The notes under the pieces: generated by a model
The model's input: only the letters and a program-made list of their open reading frames with translations
The model's database searches: none
What the model was told of the DNA's origin: nothing
Translations under genes and position numbers: made by a program
Origin: Promethearchaeota archaeon
Lineage (GTDB): Archaea > Asgardarchaeota > Lokiarchaeia > Sigyniarchaeales > SOKP01
NCBI GenBank assembly: GCA_016839915.1
Contig: JAEOTH010000201.1
Coordinates: forward strand, 1 to 36,930
Direction of reading: 5' to 3'
DNA length: 36,930 nucleotides
Part shown: in pieces, positions 28,932 through 36,809 of the stretch
Numbering within the stretch: position 1 is the stretch's first letter
Layout: each line of letters opens with the position of its first letter

Positions 28932-31900
28932 GTGAATGAAATGGAAATTAGAATGAAAATTTTATTATTTTTTAAACAGGCACAAAGAGAAACTGAAAAT
29001 GGCAATTACAAGGATTCTAATAATTTTCTTGATATGTGTATTGAATTATCACAACTAGAAAAAGAGTCCTTTAATATAGCTGTATTCCGCCTTTATAAGG
29101 CTCGAAATTTCATTAAAATGAAGAATCCCGATAAAGCTTTAGAAGAACTTTTCTTAAGTGAACAGATTCTTATTGATCTTAGAAAAAATCCATCTTTAAA
29201 TATTGAGAATGTTGAAAAAAAATTATCTGTCTGTTATTTTAAAAAAGCAATAGTATATTATTGGTTAGGAGAACATTTAAAATCATTAATCAATTCTAAT
29301 ATAAGTCTTAAAATTGTTAAAAGATTAAAATTGGCTTCAGAAGTTCCCAAAATTCTTATACATATGGGCATATGTTATAAAAGTAGAGGGTGGGTTTTGA
29401 AAGCCTTAGGTAAATATCAAAAAGCTAAGAGCTTATTAGAAAAAGAGGGAAATGACGAGAAGTTACTTGAATGTTTGTTAGGATTAATGGAAATAAATCT
29501 AAAGATGATTAATCTCAAGGAATGTAATTCTCTCATAAAGCAAGCAATATATTTGGCTTCTCCATCGAAAAATGCAATAGGATACGCCCGATTAAGAGAA
29601 AAAATTGCTGATTATTTCCTTGCAATTAACGATTTGAATTGTGCTCTGAAGAATTACGACATAAGCCTTGAGAATTATAGACAAAAGGAATTACAACTCG
29701 ACTATACTCGATGTCTTTCTAATAAAGGTTATGCTTTATATGATTTTAAACGGAATAAACTTGCTTTCCAAATATTTAAGAAAGTTGAGAAAATTCTTGT
29801 TGATTTAAAAGATGATGAATTAATAGTAGCAAATTCTATAAATTTAGGTTTAATATTTCAAAGATTTAAAGAATATGATCAAGCTGAAGACTATTTTCTT
29901 AAAGCTTTTGATTATGCGAAACAAGGTAATATACTTGAGCATCTTGATAAGTCAATTTTCAATTTAATAGGGATAAGATATTGGAGAAATGATCTTAATG
30001 GTGCTATTTCATTACTTGAGGATTTTATTCAAGATGCGAAAAAAAATGAAAATAAAATTCTTGAAGGGATGCTATATCTCAATTTAGGGGAAATATATAA
30101 ATGGAAAGGCGATTATGATTTAGCTCTTAAGCATTTTCAACAATCTAAAGATATTTTTAATTCACTCTCTTATAAAATTTACGAATTAAATGCTGTATCT
30201 CAAATTGGAATTATTCATAAAATGAGGGGAGATTTCGAAAGCATGATATCCCTTTTAAAGAGTGTTAGAGCGATTATAAGATCCTCAAAATCTAATCAAT
30301 TAACAAAATATCTCTTGGAAATTGGTACAGCGTATTTTGAATTAAATAATATGGATCAGGCTATACCTTACTTTTATCAATCATTAAGAATGAGTAGGCG
30401 AATGGGGGATTGGATGCAAGAACTAGTCTCTCTTAGCCATATAGGTCAAATCTTTCTCAAGAAAGACAGGTTAGATAAATCATTAAAATTGTTCAATAGA
30501 TTACATAAAAAATCCGAAATGTTAGGTTCAAATAAGGGTATCAATAATGCAATTATGCATAAAGGATTAATCAAGTTAAAAAAAAATGAGTATGATGATG
30601 CATTTCATCTATATAATAAAGCAATTGAATTAAGCATTGAATTAAAGGAACTTCATTCTTATACACTTATACATAGGTATATTGGGGAAGGTTATATGAA
30701 ACAAGGACAATTTGTAAAAGCTTTAGTAAAATTTCGAATAGCATTAAAAAACAGCAAACGGTTTTTCTTTCGTAAAGAAACTAGGCTCTCATTAATAGAT
30801 CTTGGTCGTCTTTATGGAAAGATGCACAAGATCTCAAAAGCGGAGGCTTCACTTCAACAAGCAAAACAACTATTTAATGAATCAGTATTCTTGATCAAAT
30901 CAGAGGAATTAAGAAATCTCTACAGAAGTTCTGAGACGACTCCTCATAAATTTATTCTTGATTTATATCTGAATGAATATAAAGAAACCAATAATAAAAA
31001 CACCTTAATGAAACTATTAATAAATCTTGAAGATAATAGATCTCAAGAAATTCTAAATAGCTTGAAATATAGTGAAGTAAAGAAAGATGTTATAGAGAGA
31101 GAAGGGGATACTAAGAATTTAGAAAGGAAAATGAATAAACGTATCAATTACCTGGAAGAAGAATTAGATAAGAAACAAAAACAAGCAATTGTTTTGAAAC
31201 ACAGGATTGAAGAGAGAAACATAGACGATTTTGTTTCGAATGTATTGAAAAAAAAGTTTAATGAATTGTTAATAGAAATAAACAGTTACATCGAAGAAAT
31301 TAGAGAAAAAACATATTCACGAGGAATTATTTATACTCACGAAAGAAGCGAAAATCTTATCACCGAAATAGAATCAATCATACAGAAATATAATATCATA
31401 ATTTGGTACATGATTATTATTGAAAATCATCAAAAGATTGATAACAATTTTTATATTTTAAGATGGTCAAATGAGGCAGTGGACTTGATTAAAATCAAAA
31501 ATTTTCATAAGAATGAAATCCTAAAATTGATAAGAGATTTCCATCACATTGAGAGTAGTGTATTAACAAATTATTTTCTTAAACCTTTAAAATTGAATGA
31601 GCTTAAAGATAAGCTTAGAATGTCGCTTCCAAATATGCTTTTTGAAAATTTGAATTCATTCAATGCCTTAATTATCATCCCCCACGATTTTCTTTTCTCC
31701 ATTCCGTGGGAAATCTTAGAAGATGTAAGCCTTAAGATTCCATTAGTACAAAATTTATCTCTTAATCTTTTTTCTTACTTATTAAAAAAAAGCCCGACTC
31801 TTATGGATAAAAATTTTTTAATCTTCTTTAATCCTAATTATAATCTTCCTGATAAAAACTTGTTATTTGATAAGAATAAAAAACAATGGATCACATATTA

Positions 31901-32435
31901 CTTACAAAATCTTCCTATAGAACTCATTACAAGAGAACAAGAAACAGCCACTAAATCAGAATTTAAAGAACTAATTAATCGAATGAATTTTAACCTCATT
32001 CATTTTTCAGGACATGCTCAGTATGATATATTTGGAATTAATCCAAAGCTTACAGGTATTTCATTTTACGATAAAGATACATTGGATGTAATGAACTTAT
32101 ATGAAATTTCTCAATTAGAATTAAAAGATTTCCCTTTTATTTTCGTTGATGCGTGTGAAAGTTCAAAAGGAATAAGCAGTAAAATAAATGAACCAATTAG
32201 TATTATTAAAAGTTTGTTTGTAGCTGGAGCGGGATCAATACTAGCAACTAATTGGAGTTTAGAGGATCGAATATCTTTTGATTTTTCAAAAATATTTTAT
32301 AAATATTTATTGGATGGCTATGATATTGCAATCGCTCTCTTCAAGACGAGAAAAGACTTAAGATCAATGTATCCTGAAAGCTCTATATGGGGAAATTTCA
32401 CGTTATACGGAAATCCCTTTATAAAGTTTTTCTGA
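28932..32435 (+). CDS. TPR-CHAT caspase-like protease
   Basis: The 1,167-residue product starts at GTG 28932 (ATG at 28941 is an alternative). Residues about 10-690 form a long TPR solenoid (AKRNKLAFQIFKKVEKI-like pairs; GDYDLALKHFQQSKDIF; NMDQAIPYFYQSLRMSRRMGD). A charged coiled coil spans about 715-790 (EREGDTKNLERKMNKRINYL). The last about 230 residues are a CHAT domain with the catalytic histidine H1028 (LIHFSGHAQYD) and cysteine C1075 (PFIFVDACESS), then AGAGSILATNWSLED and the closing WGNFTLYGNP strand. CHAT enzymes are caspase-like cysteine proteases, and TPR-CHAT proteins are known as activated effectors in several defence systems. Substrate unknown; the AbiTii/HEPN-like protein 38 nt upstream is a candidate. 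Catalytic residues are intact. Confidence 0.85.
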   Translation: MNEMEIRMKILLFFKQAQRETENGNYKDSNNFLDMCIELSQLEKESFNIAVFRLYKARNFIKMKNPDKALEELFLSEQILIDLRKNPSLNIENVEKKLSVCYFKKAIVYYWLGEHLKSLINSNISLKIVKRLKLASEVPKILIHMGICYKSRGWVLKALGKYQKAKSLLEKEGNDEKLLECLLGLMEINLKMINLKECNSLIKQAIYLASPSKNAIGYARLREKIADYFLAINDLNCALKNYDISLENYRQKELQLDYTRCLSNKGYALYDFKRNKLAFQIFKKVEKILVDLKDDELIVANSINLGLIFQRFKEYDQAEDYFLKAFDYAKQGNILEHLDKSIFNLIGIRYWRNDLNGAISLLEDFIQDAKKNENKILEGMLYLNLGEIYKWKGDYDLALKHFQQSKDIFNSLSYKIYELNAVSQIGIIHKMRGDFESMISLLKSVRAIIRSSKSNQLTKYLLEIGTAYFELNNMDQAIPYFYQSLRMSRRMGDWMQELVSLSHIGQIFLKKDRLDKSLKLFNRLHKKSEMLGSNKGINNAIMHKGLIKLKKNEYDDAFHLYNKAIELSIELKELHSYTLIHRYIGEGYMKQGQFVKALVKFRIALKNSKRFFFRKETRLSLIDLGRLYGKMHKISKAEASLQQAKQLFNESVFLIKSEELRNLYRSSETTPHKFILDLYLNEYKETNNKNTLMKLLINLEDNRSQEILNSLKYSEVKKDVIEREGDTKNLERKMNKRINYLEEELDKKQKQAIVLKHRIEERNIDDFVSNVLKKKFNELLIEINSYIEEIREKTYSRGIIYTHERSENLITEIESIIQKYNIIIWYMIIIENHQKIDNNFYILRWSNEAVDLIKIKNFHKNEILKLIRDFHHIESSVLTNYFLKPLKLNELKDKLRMSLPNMLFENLNSFNALIIIPHDFLFSIPWEILEDVSLKIPLVQNLSLNLFSYLLKKSPTLMDKNFLIFFNPNYNLPDKNLLFDKNKKQWITYYLQNLPIELITREQETATKSEFKELINRMNFNLIHFSGHAQYDIFGINPKLTGISFYDKDTLDVMNLYEISQLELKDFPFIFVDACESSKGISSKINEPISIIKSLFVAGAGSILATNWSLEDRISFDFSKIFYKYLLDGYDIAIALFKTRKDLRSMYPESSIWGNFTLYGNPFIKFF

Positions 32436-32511
32436 ACATCAATATCCTAATATTAAAAATAAATCTTATTCTTAATTCCATTCTTAGTTTAATTAATGCT
32501 TAAGAGTCTTT
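32436..32511. other. Gap between TPR-CHAT gene and 56-residue gene
   Basis: A short AT-rich spacer between convergent genes; no feature seen. Confidence 0.5.
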
Positions 32512-32682
32512 TCAATTAAATAATTTGAGAACTTTTCCTTCTCCACTGGAGGGTTTTTCCCATGAATTATCCTCTTTTTTTTGGATAAAGGTTAAGAAAA
32601 TATATGGATCATGCCATGAAGGACTCTGGAGCATCATACCTACATTCTGACCAAAAAACATTTTTCTGTGGGTATTTACCAT
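32512..32682 (-). CDS. Short WEKPS-motif protein (56 residues)
   Basis: Minus-strand ATG at 32682 and TGA at 32514-32512. The product reads MVNTHRKMFFGQNVG, then SWHDPYIFLTFIQKK, and SWEKPSSGEGKVLKLFN. The W-x-D-PY-x-FLTF strand and the WEKPSxGEGK motif look like a genuine conserved fold. I have the impression that longer archaeal proteins carry such a motif with a helical continuation after GEGK, but I cannot name the family. The frame stops six residues after GEGK, so it may be a truncated copy or the 5' remnant of a longer gene. The SD is weak (GAGAAG), with an AT-rich TATA-like stretch upstream. It is convergent with TPR-CHAT and lies downstream of the M50 gene. Confidence 0.55.
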   Translation of the reverse strand: MVNTHRKMFFGQNVGMMLQSPSWHDPYIFLTFIQKKEDNSWEKPSSGEGKVLKLFN

Positions 32683-32767
32683 TTTTATCGCTTCTCTTAT
32701 TTTTATAACTAAATATCTATAGCTTTTTTTTAAAAAAAATCATTTTTAATTTTTTCAATTTAATTAA

Positions 32768-33520
32768 TTACGGAATAGATAGAGAAAATAATGGTCTTGT
32801 GTAAACAATAAAAATTATAATTATTGAAAACATCAATATTAGATATAAAAGACTAAAAGAGGGTAAATCAATTCTCTTTTGATTTTTGCTCTTTGTAAAT
32901 GTATATTTTTTTGTAATTTCCTTAATCCTATATACTAGCCCAAGAATCAAAAGAATTAAAATTAAAGCACCAAAATATATGGTAAAATATTGTACAACGA
33001 CTGGATTAACTTGAGGGGGGATATTTATGAAGTTATATGCATCATAGGTATATGATCCACTATTAACTCCACTAAACCAATACCAAATATCTTTAATTAT
33101 CATAGTTAAAGTTGAGACAAATAAAGGGAGAGACGCAGAAAATGGAATTTTTTTATAAAAGGTTACTAAAATATTTATTAATCCCATAGACAGACACCCT
33201 GATAAACTCCCTGCGATAGTAATTATTTTAAGTTGAACCCATTGAGGATCATTAAAAGGCAGAGACCAAGAAAAATCAAAAATAGTCAGTCCTCCAAAAG
33301 GATAGTATACAATTAATCTGGCATCGGAAAAACCAAAAGCTTTTGCGCTAATAAAATGACCTAATTCGTGAAAAAAGGTGGAGATAAAAGGGATATAAAG
33401 GATGGTAATTACAGTTAAGCAAATGAATATAAGTAAATGTTTATCTAAGACTTCTTTCTCGATGTATATCCTATTTTTCATATGCATAATTTTTAAATGA
33501 GTATGTACTTTAGGTTTCAT
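32768..33520 (-). CDS. M50-type intramembrane metalloprotease
   Basis: The 250-residue protein has about five transmembrane helices (about 29-50, 98-120, 130-148, 172-196, 222-245). The zinc site H51-E52-L-G-H55 lies at the end of the first helix (STFFHELGHFISAKAFG), and a candidate third ligand, D160, is in SGSYTYDAYNF, as in peptidase M50/M50B-like proteins. These enzymes cleave membrane-spanning regulators or signal proteins; the substrate here is unknown. Other in-frame ATGs occur at M12 and M14. RNA element copy 2 sits 97 nt upstream in the same orientation and may form part of its leader. The catalytic residues appear intact. Confidence 0.8.
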   Translation of the reverse strand: MKPKVHTHLKIMHMKNRIYIEKEVLDKHLLIFICLTVITILYIPFISTFFHELGHFISAKAFGFSDARLIVYYPFGGLTIFDFSWSLPFNDPQWVQLKIITIAGSLSGCLSMGLINILVTFYKKIPFSASLPLFVSTLTMIIKDIWYWFSGVNSGSYTYDAYNFINIPPQVNPVVVQYFTIYFGALILILLILGLVYRIKEITKKYTFTKSKNQKRIDLPSFSLLYLILMFSIIIIFIVYTRPLFSLSIP

Positions 33521-33616
33521 CCAATTTCTTCCATTTAAAAAATGGAGTGGGAATTAATTTATCGACTTAATAATAAGATTACTTAGTTTTTGAAAATATT
33601 AAAAAGGATATTATAG

Positions 33617-33796
33617 ACCAAGACCTAAACCCAAGGTCGGAAACAAAATAGGGGGAGGAGGGCGAAATCAGAGTGCGCGTTTACACACTACCAAAAGACA
33701 AAAATCCAGGGTAGTAGCAGGAGTCATAGTTTAGATTTTGTCGTTGTAAATCGTATACGTATGGATACTTGAATTTGGTATTCCTATTTTGTCAAG
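33617..33796 (-). ncRNA. Structured RNA element, copy 2 (upstream of M50 protease gene)
   Basis: The core 33617-33731 matches copy 1 (21487-21601) with only two differences and keeps both internal hairpins (33672-33689 and 33622-33638). The inferred 5' block TATCTTGACAAAATAGGAA (33799-33781) is also identical, and the TATA box is at the matching position. The 3' arm of the closing stem seen in copy 1 is missing: the sequence past 33617 is AT-rich and runs into CCTTTTTAATATTTT, a possible T-rich terminator. The RNA may therefore end there or continue into the M50 gene. Confidence 0.55.
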
Positions 33797-33814
33797 ATAG
33801 AAATAGAATTTGAA

Positions 33815-33830
33815 GTATAAATAGTTTTTC
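33815..33830 (-). promoter_or_regulatory. BRE/TATA promoter of RNA copy 2
   Basis: GAAAAA followed by CTATTTATAC on the minus strand, aligned base for base with the promoter of copy 1. The upstream block TTTAAAGCAAAAATT recurs here too. Confidence 0.55.
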
Positions 33831-34036
33831 CCTTGAAGTTTAAAATTTTTGCTTTAAATAAAAGTGTAATTTTATTTATCAAATTATAAACCTCTCATAA
33901 GAAAGTCTCCCGAAATATCCTTCCATTTTCTTGCGGTTTATTTACTTTCTCTTATTTTTTTCTTACTCTTTTGTATAAAGTATAAATTAATGAGCATCTT
34001 TAATTAATCAATAAATTACATAATAATGCATCACAT
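33830..34036. other. Divergent intergenic region
   Basis: AT-rich, with the upstream element of RNA copy 2 and the promoter of the LRR gene; nothing else seen. Confidence 0.4.
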
Positions 34037-35191
34037 ATGGAAGACATATCACAAATTTCAGAAGAAGAAGTATCAGTGCTTAAAGATTTGGAGAAATCAA
34101 TTGGGGAGCCTCCTATATTTTCAGTAAAAGAAGGACATATCAGCCAAATTGATTTAGGTTCGAAAAATCTTAGAAGGCTACCTGAATCTATCGGAGATTT
34201 GATACATTTGACAAACCTTAATTTAAGTTATAATATGCTTAAAGAATTACCCAGATCTATTTGTAACCTTTCCAAACTGTCTGATCTTAATATTGCATAC
34301 AATGAATTAGAGAGATTACCAGAATGTATTGGAATGCTCCCCAAATTAATTTCTCTTAATGTTAGTCATAATCGATTAAGGAAACTACCAAAATCATCAA
34401 CTAAAATCCCACTGCTTGTTATTGAGAATAATTATATTAAAAAATGGGTTAGAATAAAAAATAATATAAAAATGCTTTTGCAACTATTACTTTATATTGT
34501 TTTTCCCATTTTTACTCTCTATGTATTTCATGAATATCTTTTTATAAATTTAGTCTCAACTTTTAGCGTACTAATTATTTTTATTGCTATTTTGTTGTAC
34601 GTAAAATTCTTAATTAAACCTCCAAAAATGGAGCGAAAGAAAATTAGGTTCCTAATTTTTAATAAGATTTTAGATGAGTTAAAGTTAGCAGATGAACATT
34701 GGTTTAACCCGTATTATTCTGATGTGAAAATATTAGAAAAGTCTATCATTGATTTGTACGATCCCGATCTAATTAAATCAGAGTTTTTAGATTTCTATAT
34801 TCATCTAGAATTATACATCTTATTATATGCTATTTATATACCAATTGCGGTGTTTCTTGTTAATATATCTGTGATAGAAGTTGTTGTATTTCTTAGAATA
34901 ATGGTCCTAGTACAAATATTTTTTATGATTAACGGTTATATCTTTTTTCATACTTTGGCGTGGTTATACCATAGAATCCGTGATACAAAAAAAATCCGAC
35001 ACACGTATGAATTAAGACTTAAAAGACACGTAGATAATAAGGAGGTTTTACCCGAGAATGAAAGAAGTAAGTTAGAATTCCTATTAAATTTCTTGGACGA
35101 GCCAATATTCATTTATCCTTTTTCGTATAAAATATATATTGCATTTACTAGCATTTTAGGTTTAATTTCTATTATTATAACATTTAGTTAG
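34037..35191 (+). CDS. Leucine-rich-repeat membrane protein
   Basis: Residues about 35-125 hold four LRRs of the short LxxLxLxxNxLxxLPxxI type (LRRLPESIGDL, LKELPRSICNL, LERLPECIGML, LRKLPKS). They are followed by two transmembrane helices (about 146-163 and 170-190), a cytoplasm-like segment with FNPYYSDV, two more helices (about 258-277 and 280-305), a charged region and a C-terminal hydrophobic end (about 365-384). There is no N-terminal signal peptide, so the LRR domain is probably cytoplasmic. LRRs bind proteins; this arrangement suggests a membrane-tethered sensor or scaffold (inference). The membrane part is unrecognised. Its 3' end overlaps the convergent 51-residue gene by 30 bp. Confidence 0.75.
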   Translation: MEDISQISEEEVSVLKDLEKSIGEPPIFSVKEGHISQIDLGSKNLRRLPESIGDLIHLTNLNLSYNMLKELPRSICNLSKLSDLNIAYNELERLPECIGMLPKLISLNVSHNRLRKLPKSSTKIPLLVIENNYIKKWVRIKNNIKMLLQLLLYIVFPIFTLYVFHEYLFINLVSTFSVLIIFIAILLYVKFLIKPPKMERKKIRFLIFNKILDELKLADEHWFNPYYSDVKILEKSIIDLYDPDLIKSEFLDFYIHLELYILLYAIYIPIAVFLVNISVIEVVVFLRIMVLVQIFFMINGYIFFHTLAWLYHRIRDTKKIRHTYELRLKRHVDNKEVLPENERSKLEFLLNFLDEPIFIYPFSYKIYIAFTSILGLISIIITFS

Positions 35192-35317
35192 AAATCCCAA
35201 TTTTTTATTTCCTACATTTGGCACATAATCAGGAAGAGGATTATAAAACTCGGCATCAACATCAATATCACATGGATATTCGGTTATGATGACTATCTCT
35301 TCTATTGACTCTACCAT
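35162..35317 (-). CDS. Hypothetical 51-residue acidic protein with strong SD
   Basis: The minus-strand ATG at 35317 is preceded by AGGAGATGAT (35330-35321), a near-perfect archaeal SD three bases upstream of the ATG; the same ten bases precede the start at 17175. The product is MVESIEEIVIITEYP then CDIDVDAEFYNPLPDYVPN, and ends KCYNNRN: acidic, proline-rich in the middle, no membrane helix. The family is unknown. Its last ten codons overlap the 3' end of the LRR gene on the other strand. The SD is the best evidence that it is translated. Confidence 0.55.
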   Translation of the reverse strand: MVESIEEIVIITEYPCDIDVDAEFYNPLPDYVPNVGNKKLGFLTKCYNNRN

Positions 35318-35554
35318 AGTATCATCTCCTTTTTTTTATTAAAGCAAAAATTTCCTGAAGTTATAGTAGTTGATTATTCCTATTACTAAGTAGGTTACAA
35401 ATTTCACTTCTAGAAGATTCTTTACGTTTATTAACAATTTCTTGTTATAAAATTGTTAAAAAAGGGAGTTAAAAAAACTTCTTTTACAAATAAGTATATA
35501 TACTTTTTTGTCAATTTTTGATATGCAAAAAATATAAAAAATTTGTTGATAAAT
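35318..35554. other. Divergent intergenic region
   Basis: Contains the SD of the 51-residue gene on the left and a TATA-like AATATAAA (35531-35538) about 20 nt before ATG 35555 on the right, suggesting a leaderless message for the following operon. Confidence 0.45.
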
Positions 35555-35755
35555 ATGGAAAAAATGGAAAGAAAAATCGAAAAAGAGGATATTTTTTTGT
35601 CAAGAAAATTTATTGAAGCCTCACAAAAGAAGTTGGAGGAAATGATGAGGAAAGATCCAGATGGAAAGGCGTTTTTAGATGAATTACTTGAACTTATCAA
35701 AGAGGGAATGGAACTAACCGATAAAGAATCTTCAAGTGGAGGAGGAGAATTATGA
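35555..35755 (+). CDS. Hypothetical 66-residue charged helical protein
   Basis: The frame extends to a TTG at 35543, but ATG 35555 fits the TATA spacing better. The product is a charged amphipathic helix (MEKMERKIEKEDIFLSRKF, EASQKKLEEMMRKDPDGKAF) with a glycine-rich tail (SSSGGGEL). The GGAGGAGGAG that encodes this tail doubles as the SD of the next gene, which overlaps it by four bases (ATGA). This translational coupling suggests the two products act together. No family recognised. Confidence 0.65.
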   Translation: MEKMERKIEKEDIFLSRKFIEASQKKLEEMMRKDPDGKAFLDELLELIKEGMELTDKESSSGGGEL

Positions 35756-36324
35756 CTCTCGATGAATATACTTTTACATTAACTCCATTGATTCCTGTAG
35801 CAAGTCTTGCCGGAAAGTATTATGCGTGGATTAGAGCCTTTGGAGCTCATTTTAGTCATGCTGATTATATAAATACATTACCTACATCATTAGCGAAACA
35901 GCATCAAGATAATGTGATGGTTATTGGATTTGATCACGCTTCTAATGGCGATTTTCCAATCGAACAATATGCTCGTAATAGCTGTTTTGAGATCGGCTTT
36001 ATGGCCAGACCAGGATTGCCAAATAATCTTGAAGTTACTCTACGTGTAGTTTTAAGATCTCGAGCCAATCTAAATACTCGTCCTAAAGTACAAACTTTTA
36101 CTGGATATACCCATTATAAAGATTTTGAATGGGGTGATCCTTTAAATACGAATGTATCGGAATACGATCCAGAAGGTTCTCTATTTATTAAATTTGAAGC
36201 ACCAAATTATATAGACCCCCAAGATAGTCTATCGAATCGAATATTGATTCTGATTAGACCAGTAACTAAAACTGGGTGGATTGGATTCGTAAAAGCAACT
36301 GCAACTTTTGCTGGTTTCATATAA
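35752..36324 (+). CDS. Hypothetical 190-residue beta-rich protein
   Basis: The start ATG overlaps the preceding stop (ATGA) and has a strong SD (GGAGGAGGAG). The product is rich in predicted strands (NVMVIGFDHA, CFEIGFMARPG, LEVTLRVVLRSRA, RILILIRPV, GFVKATATFAGFI), without signal peptide or membrane helix, and has a jelly-roll-like feel. Such short beta-sandwich proteins occur as structural or carbohydrate-binding proteins and in viruses, but I do not recognise this one. It is coupled with the helical 66-residue protein. Confidence 0.65.
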   Translation: MTLDEYTFTLTPLIPVASLAGKYYAWIRAFGAHFSHADYINTLPTSLAKQHQDNVMVIGFDHASNGDFPIEQYARNSCFEIGFMARPGLPNNLEVTLRVVLRSRANLNTRPKVQTFTGYTHYKDFEWGDPLNTNVSEYDPEGSLFIKFEAPNYIDPQDSLSNRILILIRPVTKTGWIGFVKATATFAGFI

Positions 36325-36452
36325 TTTTATTAGTTGACATTATTATACGGTTCTGGAATTATGGTTCCCCATAGGTCCGCTCAATATTTTCTTTATTGAG
36401 AATTGAATATAATTTAAATTTACTCACTTTTTTTTTAAAAACTTAGATTAGG
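36325..36452. other. Spacer, nothing seen
   Basis: AT-rich spacer between convergent features; no gene seen. Confidence 0.4.
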
Positions 36453-36717
36453 CTAAAGAGGTTTGTAAACTCTTTTTCTTAATTCAAAATTTGGTATTCT
36501 ATCGAAATCTACATGAATGAATTCTGAAGGCTCAATTCCTATTTTTATTAAATAGTAGGTAATATAGAACAACCACTCAATTACCGCTTTTTAACCTCTC
36601 ATTTTCGTTTCGTAAACTATGTAATTCCTGTTCTAATCGTATTCTTTCAGCTTCTAATAATTGCTTCTCAGTCTCTAAATTACGAAGTCTTTTTTCTAAA
36701 TGCCAAGATAAAAAATT
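36453..36717 (-). pseudogene. Decayed coiled-coil gene remnant with frameshift
   Basis: On the minus strand 36717-36577 stays open for 46 codons but has no ATG, GTG or TTG in frame after the upstream TAA (36720-36718). It encodes a heptad coiled coil (HLEKRLRNLETEKQLLEAER, then EQELHSLRNENERLKSGN) like the N-terminus of PAN/ARC-type proteasome ATPases or other coiled coils. A second open stretch (36590-36453, another frame) begins near its end, at a run of five A, and encodes IEWLFYITYYLIKIGIEP then FDRIPNFELRKRVYKPL before TAG. Together they read like one gene with a missing start and one frameshift. Confidence 0.45.
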
Positions 36718-36809
36718 TTATGATTAATAATATAAAGGATTATACAGATATTTAAATGTCCTAATTGGTAATTGTAAAATTTAACATTTCTAAATAGAAA
36801 AGTAAAAAA

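Noticed and set aside
32536-32556. CTCCACTGGAG followed by T-run as terminator of the TPR-CHAT gene
   Set aside because: The hairpin loop would be one base and the sequence lies inside the 56-residue coding frame.
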